From assembly GCF_000764305.2 (NCBI RefSeq), contig NW_025935906.1, positions 1 to 64,000 on the forward strand: a stretch of DNA of 64,000 nt, read 5' to 3'. Each line of letters begins with the position of its first letter. The first letter of the stretch is position 1. Source of the stretch: Hyalella azteca (lineage: Eukaryota > Arthropoda > Malacostraca > Amphipoda > Hyalellidae). This document shows positions 60,431 through 64,000 of this stretch, in pieces. The notes beneath the pieces were generated by a model. That model did no database searches. It saw nothing but the letters and a program-made list of their open reading frames with translations, and had not been told where the DNA came from. A program made the translations under genes and the position numbers.

Positions 60431-60550
60431 TTATTCTTCATTTCTATTTCTAAGCAACCTGAGGCATTTGGGGCCACAATACGAGACGTCCCCAAGTAAA
60501 GCTGTTCCGTAAAGCGCTTCATTGCCATCCTGCGTCGTTGCTGCTGCCAT
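60431..60550 (-). CDS. Candidate short ORF or first exon, unrecognised
   Basis: A - strand ATG at 60550 starts MAAATTQDGNEALYGTALLG, then DVSYCGPKCLRLLRNRNEE and a stop, 39 residues. The Ala-rich start resembles a genuine N-terminus, and the local DNA is CpG-rich, like a promoter or first exon. No good donor is visible before the stop. Weak evidence. Confidence 0.2.
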   Translation of the reverse strand: MAAATTQDGNEALYGTALLGDVSYCGPKCLRLLRNRNEE

Positions 60551-61128
60551 TTGATGTCGTCGCCGCCGTACCGAGTTAGTGAGTAATGAGAGGCGCCTCA
60601 GCAAGCGTGGTGTCGTGATTCTTTTCGCTAATGTTGTGTGGAAGACAATTTCCTATAAGAGGGGAGATAGAAGAGGCAGTTAACGCTGGTCGTCAGACGC
60701 TCGTTTGCAGCCAACAAATGAGCTTACACGCATGGCTTCTGGGCCTTCCGCTCACACATGTTCACCCGTCTATTTCGGGGCACATTTTTTTCTTTTCATT
60801 TTTTTTCACCCGTCTATTTCGGGGCACATTTTGCGTTGAAAATAAATAATTTACGTAGGAAGTTCAATGATTCTAAGTAGTATATGGTTCTTCTAGCAGA
60901 TCAGATTTACGTAAACAACTATTATTTTTCCTGGCTCACGAGAATCTAACTAGCGTTCGTAATTTAACAATTTTCATTAATGATATCTTAGAAAACGAAC
61001 GAAGTCAAGGCACTAAATAAACCTCACATGTAGTAATAGTTACAACAATATTTCTCTGTCCAACTTTCACTGATTTCAATTATTACTTTTTATCATCACA
61101 TTATTTATTATTTACATATCCTCGTGAT
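60551..61128. other. CpG-rich patch then AT-rich DNA
   Basis: A 72-codon + frame at 60631-60849 starts MLCGRQFPIRGEIEEAVNAG. It runs into a 25-bp direct repeat (CACCCGTCTATTTCGGGGCA, about 60763 and 60808), so I do not support it as a gene. Confidence 0.35.
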
Positions 61129-61266
61129 TTTTAGACCTTCGCCTGAGAGCGTAACGTCTAAAATTTTTAGACCTTCGCCTGAAAGCGTAACGTCTAAAAT
61201 TTTTAGACCTTCGCCTGAGAGCGTAACGTCTAAAATTTTTAGACCTTCGCCTGAGAGCGTAACGTC
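61129..61266. repeat. Four 36-bp hairpin-forming units
   Basis: AGACCTTCGCCTGAGAGCGT recurs at 61133, 61169, 61205 and 61241. Each unit begins TTTAGAC and ends GTCTAAA, so each can fold as its own hairpin with an inner CGC/GCG stem. One copy has GAAAG for GAGAG. Confidence 0.93.
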
Positions 61267-63030
61267 ATTTGCCTGACCTTAACTACGCGCTCCTTGAAGT
61301 GACAGCAGTGACACGAATCCTGGCACCATCCGTCACTCATGGTGTCAGGGCCTAAAGTGATTTGTCACAAGCGTGACACGCATGCGTGGTGCGGGAGGTC
61401 TTCTTACACGCTCTAAACTTGGAGCATCACTTATACCATCAAATGATGGCGCTTTATTGAACAATATTAAGAGCACTTTGTTTCATCACCCACTTTAATA
61501 CTTATGTTTTAAAATAAATCTTGTGAGAGCTTCTGAATTTCCTTATGGAAAATTAGAATTACGCGAGTTAGAATGTTCATTTATATGGTATTAATATCGT
61601 GTTACGATATTTTTCATTTTATATCTTGTAGATGTCGAATAATGATTTCAATCAAATATTTGAAGGTATAATGTTGTGTACCCCCTGAAGAGTTTTGTTT
61701 GATGAGATTAACTTTTATTAACTATGAATATTTTATGAATCGTTTTTGACTATAAACTCCGGCCATTCTTTCATTGCTAAATTAGAATTAGTTATTTGTC
61801 TTTTATTCATTTTTTCGCGGTTACCAAACTATTTTGTTATGCAATTGTATCAATCGACCCTAAATCGAAGTGATCGTTTGACGTTTTGGATTAAATTTGT
61901 ACGTATCGAGCTCACAGTTAATTTTTCTTATTCAAGCCCCACAACTAGATTTAAATTGTCAACGAGTTACATGAAGATGAATATAAGTCTTTGCTGAAGA
62001 AAATTCCTAATCAGGAAAAACTCTGTTAATAAAAGCCTCTTATATTCATGTTCGGGAACATTATAACTTCTTACTGTTTAACTCGCTATAAAGTAGAAGC
62101 AAGCAAAATTAATATCTAATATCATTAAATTTTCATAAACTTGATAATTATGATTTTTATGACCATGGTGAAGATCACATTATATGTCTGCACCTGCTCC
62201 AAACTTCACTATACATAACGTATTCTCGATCATTATTTTGATCGCTGAAGCAAAACCGCGCAAAAAATCTTATGACATCTCATGGAAAATATTTAAATCG
62301 AATTCTGTGCGCCTTTTGTGTAGAGTCCTCGAGTTTCCCTCTGTGGGGAACGAGCCACTCAAAAGTTGTCTGAAGCCAGAAGCAGCAGCGGCAGGCTTTC
62401 CTCCAACAACTTCATAACAATTAAAATAAACAGAGAATTGAATGGTCATTTTCTGGGTTGGAACACTCGCCAGCAGCAGTTCGCAGGTCCGTTTTGGAGA
62501 GCGCTTGAGAGTTTTCTCTCCTGACAGAGCCAATATTTGTATTGGTTTAGATGCTTCACGCTATGACGCACAGTGCGCCAATCGTTATGTGCTCAGTGAA
62601 ACTCTTGGTGTCGTCTGATTTGTTGTAATATTTATATAATGTATTGTACATACGGAGTAAGACAGCCAATACTACAATATGGAGTAGGACAGTAAATTTG
62701 AAGTCAGCTTTAGACGCTTACAAGATTTCTCCTGCTGAAACCTGAAAAATTATTTCATTTACAAAATGTTTTCCTAAATTGGTTATTACTGGTTGAAGAG
62801 ATTCTTGTCATCTGAAATTAATAGTGGGCATTTATACGTTTTTTTACGATAACGCCTGAGATAAAGCGTGAGATATTAAATGCTCAGTCAATAAGTTTGA
62901 GATAATAACAGCAAACGCAGATGTACAGAGAGACCAAGTTGGTGTAAGCGATTCAGTTCGATTTTTCAGCGTAACAGCGATTTTTTTTAATTTGTGATGT
63001 GTGAACGTTTTTGATGTGTGAGAAACTTAA
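61267..63030. other. Unique AT-rich sequence, no gene seen
   Basis: GC-richer at 61280-61420 and 62320-62500. No recognisable product on either strand. Confidence 0.35.
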
Positions 63031-63282
63031 TTGGAAAAGTGCTGTTAGAGCAACGCAATTGGACCATCGCAGTTAGAACAACTCGATTGGAGTAGCTCAT
63101 TTGGAGCAACACACTTGGAGCAGCGCATTTCGAGCATCACAATTGGAGTAGCACAGGTGGAGCAACGCAGTTGGAGCAACGCAGTTGGGTCAATTTGGCT
63201 GGAGCAGCGCAGTTGGAGCATCTCATTTGGAGCAAGGTACTTGGAGCCGATCAGTTGGAGCAGTGCAGGTGGAACAGCGCAC
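63031..63282. repeat. 14-bp minisatellite, 18 units without any indel
   Basis: The consensus is TTGGAGCAACGCAG. Units differ from one another at up to half their positions, yet every one is exactly 14 bases. Confidence 0.95.
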
Positions 63283-64000
63283 TTGTATGGCAGTGTCTCA
63301 GAATGGTTCAGTTCTTACAATAAAGTTTGATGGCGTCCCGTCATTGTGCAGGCCTCTACGGCCCTTGGGTGTGTTCATCGAGATAAAGGCGTCTGTTCAT
63401 TATAGTGTTTAGGGTCCTCAAGAAATCTTCGGCACTCGCGAGAACTGGCTACAAAATTTCATGGTTTCCATTAGCATTTAATGCGATTGCTCTTTGTCAG
63501 TTTCAGGAGCTGATAAAGCTCAGCCTCGGTCCGTTCAGCTGAGTGTCTCCAAGTGGCAGCGTGAGAAACAACAATCGACAGGAAGACTTAATAATACACG
63601 CAACGTTATTGGACTCAATGCAATATACCTTACAGCTTATACTTACGTACTAAATCATACAGATAAAAATTACGTACTTCAAAGTAGTCATTTAACCTTT
63701 TGGTTTTGCTTGCTTGCAAAATTCAAATTCCAAAAACGTTTATAACATCATGAAAGCACCATTCACGTCAGCGAAAAAAGTAAAAGAGCTGATTAATCTT
63801 ATTCTAACACCTTATGAGACGCTTTTGAAGCTGCTCAGATTCCTGTATGAACGAACCGATAATATGCCATGAAACTTCAAATTCACCATTCTGATCTTCA
63901 TGCATCCTGGCCCTCAGGCGTATTTTCTACAACATTCACTAAACAGCGTTACAACATTTCAAACACCAAGAATAACGAAAAGAGGGTTATGTTGCGTTGG
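63283..64000. other. Unique sequence, no gene seen
   Basis: Nothing recognisable to the window end. Confidence 0.35.

Overview
This window is nuclear DNA from an animal, almost certainly an arthropod and most likely a crustacean. The genes are split by GT-AG introns, AATAAA poly(A) signals are present, and the transposon fossils are jockey-type LINEs, a hAT element and small TIR elements. The host assignment is inference; no ribosomal or mitochondrial marker is present. The sequence is a draft scaffold with one 843-base gap (14436-15278) and three single-N joins (17842, 32076, 37450). Two remnants look like Nextera mosaic ends, so part of the fine structure may be assembly artefact.

Left part, 1-17.8 kb. 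A decayed LINE fragment (about 590-1627, + strand) sits next to a 74-bp-arm hairpin. It is followed by a complete-looking protein arginine methyltransferase gene (PRMT6/Art8 type, + strand, exons 1996-2100, 5743-5857, 6795-6956 and 7661-8550). Converging on it is the 3' half of the Arp2/3 complex subunit ARPC3 (- strand, exons 9481-9676 and 9031-9188, with a damaged or incompletely assembled upstream exon at 12184-12213). The two 3' ends appear to overlap. The introns carry small DNA transposons. A second LINE (- strand, 13560-16690) is split by a nested hAT element that has a perfect 8-bp target duplication.

Right part, 17.8-64 kb. No gene was recognised by family here. The sequence is AT-rich and mostly unique, with many tandem repeats (units of 13, 14, 16, 17, 36, 42, 75 and about 114 bp), palindromes and a 320-bp tandem duplication. 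A few coding-like segments are recorded at low confidence. The 5' half of ARPC3 was not found here. It may lie in the gap or beyond the window, or the 17842 join may be wrong.

The two recognised genes have unrelated roles (protein/histone arginine methylation and actin nucleation) and are linked only by their convergent 3' ends. I found no convincing new multi-gene system. The strongest oddities are the triplicated splice donor in the PRMT gene, the truncated ARPC3 exon, the convergent overlapping poly(A) signals, and the adapter-linked assembly artefacts.
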